Shown one piece after another: positions 48,863-60,844 of a DNA stretch of 64,000 bases. This DNA comes from Margaritispora aquatica (Eukaryota > Ascomycota > Leotiomycetes > Helotiales > Discinellaceae): assembly GCA_007644065.1 (NCBI GenBank), contig VJWN01000002.1, positions 564,614 to 628,613 of the forward strand, given 5' to 3'. The position numbers and the translations under genes are program-made. The notes beneath the pieces are model-generated. The model ran no database searches, had not been told where the DNA came from, and saw only the letters and a program-made list of their open reading frames with translations. Numbering within the stretch: the stretch's first letter is position 1; each line of letters opens with the position of its first letter.

Positions 48863-49345
48863 TGTGTCGGTGGCGTGTAGAGATATTTGGCCTATGGAGG
48901 GGGAATTCGAGCTCCACGGTTGAGAATGAGCGTATAAGTTTGCCCGAATGGGTTAGCTGGCTGCTTTCGGCCGATTTCGCGCATCAATATTCATCAATTC
49001 ATACGTAAATGAAGGACTGAGTTGAAAAAATGAAAGGCGCTTTAATCAAATGGATTCAATATAGGGCTTGCGGTCGTCAAAAAAATCAGGTCCCAATCAG
49101 ACAGCCTTATCGACTATCACGTGACAGCCCTCTATCCAGCGCTGTACAAAATTAGACAGAAGTGCTAAAGTTGTGAGGGAATTCATTTGCATCTTTTAGT
49201 CTGCTCTTGATTATTTACTGGAGAGATTCTTTTAAAGAGCTACACCAGACTACATTCTTTCACTTCGATAGCTTGGTGACACTTTTTCATGCCAATATAA
49301 GGTACCTCAGCTAACAAAGTAAACAAACACACGGCACCACACACA
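48863..49345. other. Divergent promoter BRR2/coiled-coil gene
   Basis: 483 bp between start codons. No feature recognised. Confidence 0.5.
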
Positions 49346-51013
49346 ATGCTCATACCGCCAATGGAGTACTCAACAGAACTACCTCCGAATGTGAGGAAGT
49401 TACAAAAGTCTCTTGAAGCTTTTGTCAGATCGAGAAAGGATGCAGCCTTGATTCGCCGAGTTTTATCCTCTCATCTCAAATCTCACGTCAATTCTAAAGG
49501 AGAAAGCTCTTTACCAATACCACTATCTTTACTAGACACTTCATACGTTATAGCTCCTCCTGAGCACGGGTTCAAAGGTCTTCAGAAGGAGTACTTGCGG
49601 TGCGCCCAAGAAAATATCAAAGCAAAAGATGATTTTGAGAGCATCAGTAATAAGCAATCAGAAAAGAACGAAAAAGGGACTTCTGCGGGAATGTCACGCA
49701 TCAGGTCTCAAGATCACCATCTGTCCCCGATGGACGGCTATCTTGAACTCCTGAAACAGAGGCAAAAACATGACCGTATACGAATCGTGCAAGATTATGT
49801 TGAGTAAGCATTCTACTCCTCTACTTTTGGTTCCTTCATTAGCTAGGCATAATAATGATGTACGGGCTCACGTTTGACGATACAAATTTGAATTCAACCT
49901 TCAATCTCCATCGTTCTAGTATCGCTTTATGAAATTACTGACTTAAAATTCAGCATGCTTTGCCAAAAGCCTGCTGCTACACTGGAGTATCTTGACGCTA
50001 AGCTCGTCCTGCAAGATGTCGAGTCGTTACCAAAAGTACCAAGCGAAGTCATAAATGCTCCTAGCACTTCTCAATTACTGACCGGTGGTAATCTGGCGGT
50101 GCTCGCTGATCAGCTTGAGAAGTCTGTTCTTCGGGCTAAGATGTTGCTGAAAAATGAACAAAATCTTTTGGAGAAAGTTAAAGCAAAGAGGAATTCTTCA
50201 CAATACAGTATTGGAAGCCGCCTCCAAGCTCTGGGTTCCACCAGAAACGAACTCATTTCTTGGATTGAGACAGAGCTTTCACGAGCTGGAGATAACTCTT
50301 CTACTGTGAACGACCAAGAGATGGGAAGATCTGACGGAAGAGGCAAGGAGTACATGGATACACAATTAGCATCGATTCACCGACAATACAGTCGTTATAC
50401 GAAATCCCGCCAACGACTGATCCTCGCAGCGACAGGGAAGCTAGAAACACCAGAAATTCAAGACTTAGAAAATACCGATGTCTTAACTAACCCACAAGAT
50501 AACTATAACTCGACTCGAGCGCAAATTACATTCCCTTACCTCGAGAAAATAGTGGCTGTCTCACATGATCAGAAAGCCATGATTCAACAGAAGTCATACC
50601 TTACTACTAGTCTTTCTAAGCAGTTGCTTGAGACAAACTTGGGTCTTGATCGACTTGCAGAAGAAAGCCATCTCCTTCCATCTCATCCTATGCCCGCTAC
50701 AGTTTCTGCGAGTAAGCGACCAGAGACACAAGGTTCTTTTGGGGAAGAGGTTTTACATCATGAGAAGCCTGATGCATCAAGCCGTGCAGCAGCATGGGTT
50801 TTTGCTGCAGATTTAGCTGGAAGAGCAACAGACAATTCTTTGTCAAGGACACTGGAGGATGGGGTTTTCTTAGTCAAAGAGGCTCGTGGAACTCTTGAAG
50901 ATCTTAAGAGGCTTCTTGGCGGCACTGCTGAGGCTGAGGCGTCCAGTAGTGGAGATATCTGGACGGTGTTAGATGGTACTCTAGGTGTAATTAAAGCTGA
51001 CGGTGTAGACTGA
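49346..51013 (+). CDS. Coiled-coil protein of unknown function
   Basis: Not recognised. Exons 49346-49803 and 49954-51013, with a 150-nt GTAAGC-CAG intron, give 505 residues. The sequence is mostly helical, with heptad-like stretches near residues 15-50, 95-150 and 190-260 (ADQLEKSVLRAKMLLKNEQNLLEKV), and again at the end (FLVKEARGTLEDLKRLLGG). No signal peptide, membrane helix or catalytic motif is visible. The coding character is good: a long open frame, a clean intron and conserved-looking helices. It could be a cytoskeletal or kinetochore-type scaffold subunit, but that is only a guess from composition. It diverges from BRR2. Confidence 0.7.
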
Positions 51014-51330
51014 TGTTGGAAATGCTAGCCCTTGCTGTCATTCGAATAAAGTTCAAAATTTTCCTAACTCGAAAAAGCAGAGAGGTGAACACGCAAGCCA
51101 GATTATTATGATACTTTCTATGCGTAATGTGGAAAATCTTATCTCAATTTATTGCGTGCCATTTGCAGACAAGTATATTAGGAAGTTAACCTCTCATAAC
51201 CATCAATGCAAACGGAGCTCGCTTAGCTCCGACGTCGTGGAATAATTTTGGCGGGTCGAGTCATAATTTAGAGCTCCAGACAACAATACCCCGCCAACCA
51301 CCCAAAACGCTGTGTACATCTACCACAATC
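51014..51330. other. Promoter of FRS2
   Basis: 317 bp between two plus-strand genes: 3' region of the coiled-coil gene and promoter of FRS2. No motif recognised. Confidence 0.5.
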
Positions 51331-53033
51331 ATGGCGAGCGCTTCAAATGCCCCGCAAGGCAATCTGCCATCCGAAATCCTCCAAATTCTCTCAAAGAAGG
51401 AACCTGTCCTTTCCTCAGAAGCCTTCCCCTCCCAAAAACCCGCAGATGTGAAGGGCGCGTTGGACAGACTGGCTTCACGGTCTATGGTGGTCTACGAAAC
51501 AATCGACAGAGAAGAAGCAGTCTTGGAACCTGAGGCGACTGAGATTGCGGCAAATGGAAGTCACGAAGCCAGGGTTTTCGAGGCGTTGCAAAATGCAATG
51601 GAGGGGCTCACAATTCCTGAGCTCGAGGCTAAGGTTGGAGACAAGAACGTTGTAAAGGTTGGACAAGGCAAAGCCTTCAAATCTAAATGGATTGCGAAGG
51701 GAAAGGATGGGCGTTTAGTAGCTTGCGTAGGTTGTAGAGGTGTAAACCAAAGATGCATTTGGCTAATTGATTTGCAGACGGATTCCATAGAAGACACAAC
51801 TCGCGAACAGCTTCAGATAATTCAAGAGACACGGACACATTCTGACGCAAAGGTCATCGCAGATCTCAAGAAGCGGAAACTTATCAAGATGCAGAAAGTC
51901 ATTAGCTACAATTTCAGGAAAGGACCCAAGTTCGCCCTGGAGATGGTGAAGGAGGAAACAGATTTGACGGCTGATATGATCGCTTCGTATGTTCAATATC
52001 AAACATAACGGTCGAGGATTCAATGCTAATCAGCAGACAGAGGAGCATGGAAGACTGCAGCCTTCAAACCATACAACTTCAAGTCGCTTGGTGCAGATCA
52101 GAATGCTGGCGCGCTTCATCCTCTGAATAAGGTTCGGCATGAGTTCAGACAAATTTTCTTTGAAATGGGCTTCGAGGAAATGCCTACCAACCGTTTTGTG
52201 GAAACTGGATTCTGGAACTTCGATGCACTTTTCGTACCCCAGCAGCACCCTGCCCGTGATCTCCAAGACACTTTCTACATTTCAGATCCAAAGGTAGCAG
52301 ATAAACCACATGCGGAGAACTCTGATGACAAGGGTGATTACGAGGCTTATTGGAAGAACGTAAAGGATGTTCATCAAGAAGGTAAATATGGATCTATTGG
52401 CTATAGATATCCATGGGCTGAAGAGGAGTCATTACGCCTGGTGCTTCGGACCCACACGACATCTATCTCAACTGCTATGCTCCACAAGTTGGCATCAAAG
52501 AAGGGCCCTGATGGACGACCACCCCCAGCTCGCTACTTCTCGATTGATCGTGTTTTCCGTAATGAAACCGTCGATGCTACTCATCTTGCTGAATTCCATC
52601 AAGTCGAAGGTGTCATTGCAGATTACGGTCTATCTCTGGGTGGACTTATGGAGTTCATGGAAATCTTCTTCAACAAGATGGGCATTGAAGATCTCCGCTT
52701 CAAGCCTGCTTACAATCCATACACAGAGCCAAGCATGGAGATTTTCAGCTTCCACAAGGGACTGAACAAGCTTGTGGAAATTGGTAACAGTGGTATGTTC
52801 AGGCCCGAAATGCTCGAGGCTATGGGCCTGCCAAAAGATATGAGAGTCTTTGGATGGGGCTTATCGCTCGAGAGACCTACGATGATCAAGTATGGTGTCA
52901 ATAATATCCGAGAGTTGTTGGGTCACAAGGTTGATTTGTCTTTCATTGAGGTGAGTTCATTCCTTACCCGATTTTGTGAATTTCAACTGCTGACTCGAAA
53001 CAGAGGAATCCTGCTGTACGACTAGACCGATAG
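51331..53033 (+). CDS. FRS2: Cytosolic phenylalanyl-tRNA synthetase alpha subunit
   Basis: Catalytic subunit of the alpha2-beta2 enzyme charging tRNA-Phe. Exons 51331-51726, 51778-51986, 52041-52950 and 53004-53033 give 514 residues. The N-terminal DNA-binding-like helical domain (residues 1-130) is typical of the eukaryotic subunit. Class II motifs: [10 protein letters not shown] (motif 1 region), [19 protein letters not shown] (motif 2) and [16 protein letters not shown] near residue 471 (motif 3). Intron 1 (51727-51777, 51 nt) has no in-frame stop and is a multiple of three, so retention would add 17 residues. It was removed because GTAGGT...TTGCAG ends and the join [14 protein letters not shown] fit the family. 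The last exon has 10 codons. Confidence 0.95.
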
Positions 53034-54556
53034 ATCAAGGATTTTGCAAACAATACCATCAACTGGGTAACTACAAGAGACGTGTCATACAACAGTGTGC
53101 TAAGTTACTCTATTGTGAACCAACAGGTGATCTTCGTTTTCATTTCTCGTGCCTCATCCTCATCTTTGAATTTAATGGCTCAACGAGGGTGAAATGATGG
53201 ATTTCCACCTAGATTCACCGCCTCATAAGCATCTAGACGCCGCTGTTGCCACTCGACATTGCGGGCGAATCTATCTTTGGCTTTACAGTGATTCTTCTAA
53301 TAGAGCCATAGCTTAGGAATCCTTCTTTTTTCTGGTAGTATGCTATTCACTTATCATGAGCTTGCCCTAGACTGTCATCTTAGATACTTAGGCCAATGCC
53401 TTCTCCGTTGTTGCTATAATATACCAGATCACATTTCATGCATTTTCTTCTCCACAATGTCTCATGGTCAACCACCACACTGTCAAGGCGACAACAAATC
53501 AAAACACCCGATGCTTTGAAACATGCTTACCTTATCATTCCCTCGGCATAGTAAAACCTTGTAGGGAATTCAATATAGGCATTTTAAACCCTGATGCAAA
53601 TGGGAATGGCATCTCATCTATGAGTAGATTTGATATACTGTTTACAATACGCTCTAAACCCCAATATAACAGGTCTATTCAAAGAGCATTTCGGTCTCGG
53701 GTGATCCTTATTATGTGTCAAAGGACTCCACATTCTGCCATTCACAAATGCAACTCATCCTTGATCACGGTATTCGGAAGACATGCCGCCAGGAGTGAAA
53801 AAGCCCTTTCATCGACTTCGTCATTTCTCAGGAGAAGTAACCATCCAGAGTTCTATGCCGCAATTTGCCTCATTCATGATTGGATCTTGGACGTCACGTT
53901 GTTCTCCAGGGTGCATTCTTCTGACCCCACCAATGCATGCAAGAAGGAAAAAACGCTTACCTCGCCTTCAGGGCCGGGGCAGCAGAGTCTTCCTAGTCGT
54001 GAACAAAGGCAAGGCAGAAGACTTTATATCCAATGCCCTAGGGATTTCCCCACCATAAGTGCACCATCAATGACATGCTAGCTGGGCAACTCCAAAGATT
54101 CAAAGAGGTTTAGGTGCCGTGAGGTGGAAAGTTTGCGGTGGTCGTCGTGCATGAGGAATTTTTTTATATCGGCTAGTGAAGCTGAGCGCCCCGCCCTGAA
54201 ATTCTCCTGGTACAAACATTGACCGTACTCTGATTCACTCTTCCATTGTTCACTTGCTTCCATCTTCCCTCTTCCTTCTTCAACGCAATGCTCAGAGATT
54301 TTGAGCCTAGTAAGCTCCAAACTTGAGAAGAATTCAATTTTGTCAACGCAATTGAAACTCTAAAATACAACAAACCCGCAATCGTTATCAGTAAAGAAAA
54401 GCCTTGACCGCCGACTTAAAAATTGGGAACCAGCACTCAACACAACACTACAACAACGAGTCACCAAGAGTTTTCTGGTGAGCTCCAAGAGCAAGGGACT
54501 GTGGCAGGACTTTATATTCACATTCTAGCTGTCAATTGACATCGCTGCTTTGCACA
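53034..54556. other. Promoter region of CPA2
   Basis: 1.5 kb upstream of CPA2. The 205-codon open frame at 53464-54081 (+) starts with ATG but is rich in Ser, Arg, Cys and His, overlaps another frame and has no known homology, so it is not called. No arginine attenuator peptide was seen, nor expected: that uORF belongs to the small-subunit gene. Confidence 0.5.
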
Positions 54557-57500
54557 ATGGCTCTCTCTAGCCGGTTTGCAGGACGCACCTGCTCAGCACT
54601 CCTCCGCCAAACCAGAGCTCCAGTTGCTCGCTCCTTCACCACTCGAGCTACCACACGATATGTCCTCTCAAGCAACACAGTTGCCACAGGAAAGAATGAC
54701 AGATACGTCAGACTTTTTTCAAGCTGCCCAATCCGCCGAGACCAGTCCCAAACTGCACCAAACGCAGAGGCATACATCCAAAGTGGAGTTATCAAGGGAG
54801 CCAAAAATCCCGTGGATGTGAAGAAGGTCCTTGTTATTGGTAGTGGTGGATTGAGCATTGGACAAGCTGGAGAATTCGATTATTCAGGTTGGTGATCCCT
54901 TCTTCTAGCACAATGAGTCATTTCAACATACCACTTAATGGAGCTTCGAATGTGTCCATGGATTATCTGCTTGTCAAGAATTCGAAGCTAATGTTATTTT
55001 CCTGCAGGATCTCAAGCTTTGAAGGCATTGAAGGAGGCAGGTGTAAAATCTGTGCTCATCAATCCTAACATTGCAACCATCCAAACAGCACACGTCCTTA
55101 CCGATGAGGTCTACTATCTGCCAGTTACACCAGAATACGTCACATATGTCATTGAGCGAGAGAGACCAGATGGAATCTTCCTCACTTTCGGTGGTCAAAC
55201 CGCCCTCAATCTTGGTGTACAAATGGAGCGTATGGGAATTTTTGAACGATATGGCGTCAAGGTGTTGGGCACAAGCATCAAGACCCTGGAAACCAGCGAA
55301 GACAGAGATCTCTTTGCTAAGGCTCTAGGAGAGATCAACATTCCAATTGCCCAGTCAATTGCTGTTGGTACTGTTGAAGATGCTTTGGAGGCAGCAAAGG
55401 GCATTGGTTACCCAATCATTGTCCGTGCTGCGTACGCACTTGGAGGTCTTGGTTCGGGTTTTGCAAACAATGAGGAAGAGCTCCGTAATATGTCTGCACG
55501 ATCCCTTACCCTGTCTCCCCAGATTTTGGTTGAGAAATCTCTCAAGGGCTGGAAAGAAGTCGAGTATGAGGTGGTCCGTGATGCAGCCAACAACTGCATT
55601 ACTGTTTGCAACATGGAAAACTTCGACCCTCTTGGAATTCACACTGGTGACTCCATTGTTGTTGCTCCTTCCCAAACTTTGAGTGATGAGGAGTATCACA
55701 TGCTTCGTTCTGCTGCCATCAAGATTGTCCGTCACTTGGGCGTCGTTGGTGAGTGTAACGTTCAATACGCTCTCCAACCGGATGGACTTGACTACCGTGT
55801 CATTGAGGTTAACGCTCGTCTGTCTCGTTCTTCTGCTCTCGCCTCCAAGGCCACTGGATACCCTCTGGCTTATACTGCTGCCAAAATCGGACTTGGTCAC
55901 ACTCTTCCAGAATTGCCAAATGCGGTCACCAAGACTACCACTGCCAACTTCGAGCCTTCTTTGGACTACGTCGTTACCAAGATTCCTAGATGGGATCTGG
56001 CAAAGTTCCAGCATGTCAAGCGTGACATTGGCAGTGCCATGAAATCTGTCGGAGAAGTTATGGCTATCGGCCGTACCTTTGAAGAATCTATCCAAAAGGC
56101 CATTCGTCAAGTTGATCCTCGTTTCATTGGTTTCCAAGGTGACAAGTTTGATGATCTGGATTACGAGCTCGCAAACCCAACTGATCGTAGATGGTTGGCC
56201 GTTGGTCAAGCTATGCTGCACGAGGGCTACACTGTTGACCGTATTCACGATTTGAGCAAGATCGACAAGTGGTTTTTGTACAAGCTTCAAAACATTGTTG
56301 ATTGTACCCATGAGCTTGAGGACACTGGAAGCCTTGCCAATATCCAGACAGAACTTATGATGAAGGCCAAGAAGATGGGTTTCAGTGACAAGCAAATCGC
56401 TAAAGCTGTCAACTCCACCGAGGATGAGGTCCGCGCCCGCCGAAAGAGCTTTGGTATCACTCCGTTTGTTAAGCGAATTGATACTCTTGCTGCTGAGTGA
56501 GTTCTCCGTCCATAAGAATAGAATGCATTGCTAACTTGAATTAGATTCCCTGCTGACACTAACTATCTCGCAAGTCTCCCCTTTCCATTGTTGTCTACTA
56601 ATGGAATTTTCGATGCTACAACAACTCAAACTAACAGAAGTATAGTACACTACCTACAATGCAACCACTCATGATGTTACCTTTGAGGACAAGGGAACCT
56701 TGATTCTTGGTTCCGGTGTATACAGGATTGGTTCCTCTGTCGAGTTCGATTGGTGCACAACATCCTGCACTCTCGCCCTGCGCGAAATGGGCCAGAAGAC
56801 CGTCATGATCAACTGTCAGTCAATCCCTCGGCTCGTCGTTATCAATTACTAACATTCTATTCAGACAACCCAGAGACTTACTCCACTGATTTCGATACTG
56901 CTGACAGGCTCTACTTTGAGGAGTTGAGCTACGAGAGAACTATGGATATCTATGAGCTTGAACACGCTGCTGGTGTAGTCGTCTCAGTCGGAGGACAATT
57001 GCCACAAAACATCGCTCTTCGTCTCCAAGAGGCTGGTGGAGCCAAGATTTTTGGCACTGATCCTAAGGATATTGACAAAGCCGAAGATAGACAGAAGTTT
57101 TCTGAGATTCTTGACAGCATTGGAGTTGATCAGCCTGCATGGAAGGAGTTGACTTCCGTTGCGGATGCTGAGGCCTTTGCGGAGGAAGTTAGCTATCCTG
57201 GTAAGTTTTATCTGTTTAGAGTCCTGACGGAGACATTGCGGAAGATACCATTACACATTATACACACACTAACAAATATTCAGTCCTTGTCCGTCCATCT
57301 TATGTCCTGTCCGGTGCAGCTATGACCGTAATTCGCTCAAAGGACGACCTGAAAGAGAAGCTTGAGGCTGCCAGCAATGTGTCACCTGATCATCCAGTCG
57401 TTATCACCAAGTTCATCGAAGGGGCAGAGGAGATTGACGTTGATGCCGTCGGATCCAAGGGAGAGCTTATCCTTCACGCCGTCAGTGAGCACGTTGAGCA

Positions 57501-58478
57501 AGCTGGTGTTCACTCTGGTGACGCTACTCTTGTCCTTCCTCCCGTTTCTCTCGACCAAACTACTATGGATCGTGTCAAGGATATCGCTGTAAAGGTTGCC
57601 AAGGCATGGAACATTACCGGACCTTTCAACATGCAAATCATCAAGGCTGCGGATCCAAATGGCGGCCTCCCACAGTTGAAGGTCATCGAGTGTAACTTGC
57701 GTGCATCCCGTTCTTTCCCATTCGTGTCTAAGGTTCTCGGAGTGAACTTCATCGACGTCGCTACCAAGGCTCTCGTCGGTCAAGACGTTCCAGCACCAGT
57801 CGATCTGATGGCCATCAAGCGTGATTACCTGGCTACCAAGGTTCCTCAATTCTCCTGGACTCGTCTTGCTGGTGCTGACCCTTTCTTGGGAGTCGAGATG
57901 TCCAGTACCGGTGAAATTGCCTGCTTCGGAAAGGATCTTGTTGAAGCTTACTGGGCTTCCATGCAGTCAACCATGAACTTCCGTATGCCAGAGCCAGGAG
58001 AGGGTCTTCTCTTTGGTGGTGATGTTTCAAAGCCCGTTCTTGCCACCATCGTCGATTACCTGTCACCACTCGGTTACAAGCTCTATGCTGCTGAGCAAGA
58101 GGTGAAGGAATTCATCGAGAAGACTGCCAAGAACAACGTTTCTGTCGAGGTTATTGAGTTCCCAACTGAAGATAAGCGAGCTCTGAGGGGTGTCTTCCAG
58201 AAGTATGATATCCGTGGTGTCTTCAACTTGGCATTGGCCAGAGGAAAGACTGTGTTGGATGTGGACTATGTGATGCGCCGTAACGCTGTGGACTTTGGAG
58301 TGCCATTGTTCATGGAGCCAAAGGTATGCTTTTAATTCTACCCTAATGGATTCTTACTAACAAGTTACAGACTGCAGAGCTCTTCGCACGCTGCATGAGT
58401 GTTAAGCTCCCCCGCAAGGAGGGCATCCCCGGCGAGGTCCGCAGATGGTCTGACTTCATCGGCGGCAAGCCATTGTAA
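54557..58478 (+). CDS. CPA2: Arginine-specific carbamoyl-phosphate synthase large subunit, mitochondrial
   Basis: Makes carbamoyl phosphate for arginine synthesis from glutamine-derived ammonia, bicarbonate and 2 ATP, together with the small glutaminase subunit. Exons: 54557-54887, 55008-56496, 56545-56569, 56646-56814, 56865-57200, 57284-58323 and 58371-58478, giving 1165 residues. The first about 65 residues are basic and Ser/Thr/Ala-rich, a mitochondrial presequence. Two ATP-grasp halves follow: [36 protein letters not shown] and [15 protein letters not shown] in the first; [32 protein letters not shown] and [12 protein letters not shown] in the second. The C-terminal MGS-like regulatory domain contains [14 protein letters not shown]. 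Exon 3 is only 25 nt and its intron uses a GC donor (CTC then GCAAGT). It is not the CAD/URA2 pyrimidine enzyme, as no ATCase domain follows. Confidence 0.95.
54913..54921. promoter_or_regulatory. Gcn4/CPC1-type site in CPA2 intron 1
   Basis: The palindrome ATGAGTCAT is a perfect match to the bZIP Gcn4/CPC1 consensus. It lies in intron 1 of an arginine-biosynthesis gene, the class under cross-pathway control in fungi. Use as an enhancer is inferred. Confidence 0.45.
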
Positions 58479-60739
58479 ACCAGTACCTACAACTTTTCCC
58501 CAAAAAGCTTGCTTGAGAAAGGCGTTCAACTTTGCGTAGCGATGCGTATTCCTGGTGTGATATTTTGGTTGGTGGGCTGGCTGGTAGGCAGGCAATTTGA
58601 GCATAAATGCATGCGTGGAATATATTTATGAAAATTGAGTCAGTTTTCTGTTCTTATAAATTAAAATTAGATATTGGTAGGATGGTATTATGAGAAATCA
58701 AAAGTGCTTTCTGCTGCTCCTTGGGTGTGTATCTGTCTTGTGGCGTGACATGTTGTGACGTGATCTTTTGGCAGTAATAAGTGTGGCATGTTAGTGGAAT
58801 TATTTTGTGTTCTATGTAATCGATGATATTCTCCTGAGACAGGGTGTTTTAAGACTTCATTTAGTCCACTGAACGGAGCTCGTGCTGATGTAGAGAATTT
58901 GGAAAAAGCCCGCTGTTGACTGTTTTTGCGTCTCGAGCTTTCTGTGAGCCTTTTAGTGTAAGTCTAGATGATATGCCATATGCTTCTTCCTGAATCTCTT
59001 CATGAATCTCTTCAAAGACGCGGGACGTTTACAGAACTCGATTTACATAGTGTTTTGCTCTTAAGATGTCAGGGAGAGGTTTACTTTAGAAGTGTGGTAG
59101 TCAATAAGTGGTGCGAGATACACTAACCCGAATGCTACTCCAACCGGAAGTGTTCCCACTCCCGCACGATCTAGCGATGGAAACGGGATGTCACACTGCT
59201 GGTTTTGAGACAGCGGCGGAGAAGTGACATATCTTGTTTCATGTTGAGTTGTTGAGTCATTGGATCATAGTAAGAAATGTCGTAAAGGAAATGGACTGGC
59301 TGGATGGGAGTATTGTGAAGCTGTGGATATGGTAAATTAGAACTTTTCGTCATATTCCGATGCTTGAGTTTGGTATTACTAAAGCTTTTGTGAATGATGT
59401 GTTTCCGCGAAGCAAGAAAGATTTGGTGGGAGTCATTCCATCGTGGAATATTTTTGCTATAGAACAACTACAGATCAGTGACGCTTCATCATTGCACTGA
59501 TATAACTCTCAAGATTCGTGAGATATTCCTAGGAGTAATTTTCAATCGCTTAAGTGTGCATATGCCACAGATTCATTGACTGTCCATACACCTCTCAAGA
59601 TGAGTGCCACTGTCACATTAACGAAAGGTTTCTATTATTGCTGAAATTCTCTGTGGATGTAGCAAATATCGACAGTACTTGGTTTGTAAAAAAGAATTCA
59701 GGCCGTCGCGGGTTGTATGTCGTTTTAAGCTAGTGTTCTCGTCGACTTAGATTTCGCTTATATAGGCCGTCAAACTCGATGGGAAATTCTTGTGATTGAG
59801 TACTATCAAAGGATAGTTTATTTCAGGAAAATTAGATCTCTTGTCTGCTAGATTCTATTATCAATGCTTTTGCATGCTTGGTACAACACTTGTGAGAGGG
59901 AGCTCCGCATGGGCCGAAATTGGCAAATGGCAAAATAGTTTGAATATGCCTACTTGTTGTGAATCCTCCAATGTCATTAAGACCTTGAAGATCTAGGAGA
60001 GCGGTAATATATATATTGTGTACTATCTCTTTCGCTGAAGTATGAAGTGACATTAAAGCATGAAGTGATGATTATCGGCTTGCGGCATAAATAGGGTAGT
60101 AGCTACTATAAAGGGATACCTAAAGAGAGTCTGACTTAGCTAAAAGGTATTGTCACACATAGATAAAGCTGTGATGGTTTAGTCTTTGAGTTGGAAGTAT
60201 CTTCAAAGTCTGATGAGCGTTGTTAGAAATACAAATGACTTGTGTTGAATAGAAACCAACCCGCACAAAATAATGGTAAAAAAACAGTGTCATACAAACT
60301 ACCGTCAGAAGTCTATTGTACTGACGTGCAGTTGGCTTTACTGGAACAATCTGACGCTTTACTGTTCATTCATTGCATCCAGCGTCTCTTTGCCATCTCC
60401 GTTATGTCTTTCAGCGTTAGGATTTTTCACATAAGCTTGACCCGGTTCCCTCTTCCCCTCCAAACAAAACTCCCTTCCCACAACACCCACAGCACCGTCT
60501 ACACCGTTACACCATGCTACCAGGATCACTCTTCACCTTCATAGCGTGCAAAAATCCTCTCCATAAATTCCCCACTTGTCCATTTCTTCCGAACTGTCTC
60601 CGCTCCACCATCACCACCACCACCAAAAAAAAGATATTTTTCGAAATCTTCGAAAATTGATTATTCCTCGTTCTCCAAAAAAAAAATTCTGTCCCATCTC
60701 TGCGCGACCTCCCAGGTCTTGCTTTAGGCTTATATATAT
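58479..60739. other. Long gene-poor spacer
   Basis: 2.3 kb, AT-rich, after CPA2. The first about 150 bp are its 3' untranslated region. No open frame above about 100 codons and no recognised RNA or repeat. A10 (60677-60686) on the plus strand is the nearest T-run downstream of the tRNA-like gene. Confidence 0.5.
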
Positions 60740-60844
60740 TGCAACTGCCGTGAATCGAACACGAACCTCCACCTGACAACTCTCACGCTCAGAGAGCGAA
60801 GCAGAAGTGGAAGGGTGGAATCCTAACCATTGGACCACAGAAGC
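60740..60844 (-). tRNA. tRNA-Gly(UCC)-like gene with intron; acceptor stem mismatched
   Basis: A 105-nt minus-strand sequence that folds as a tRNA. A-box TGGTCCAATGG, B-box GGTTCGTGTTCGATTC (T stem TCGTG/CACGG) and anticodon stem CCACC/GGTGG around loop CTTCCA give anticodon TCC. An intron of about 33 nt follows position 37. The acceptor strands are GCTTCTG and CAGTTGC, then discriminator A. Positions 3 and 4 make two adjacent U-U mismatches, so the gene may be a variant or a decayed copy. The first T-run (T10) comes only 53 nt downstream, so the transcript would have a long trailer. The anticodon arm is the one I recall for fungal tRNA-Gly(UCC). Confidence 0.75.

Noticed and set aside
53464..54081. 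205-codon ATG frame upstream of CPA2
   Set aside because: Composition looks non-coding (many Ser, Arg, Cys, His), another frame overlaps it, and no family is recognised. Only transcript evidence could revive it.
53034..54556. Arginine attenuator peptide uORF
   Set aside because: That uORF regulates the small subunit (CPA1/arg-2); no matching short ORF was seen upstream of this large-subunit gene.
55355..56395. 346-codon open frame antisense to CPA2
   Set aside because: It lies fully opposite strongly conserved CPA2 exon 2; long antisense frames arise from biased codon use and show no domain.
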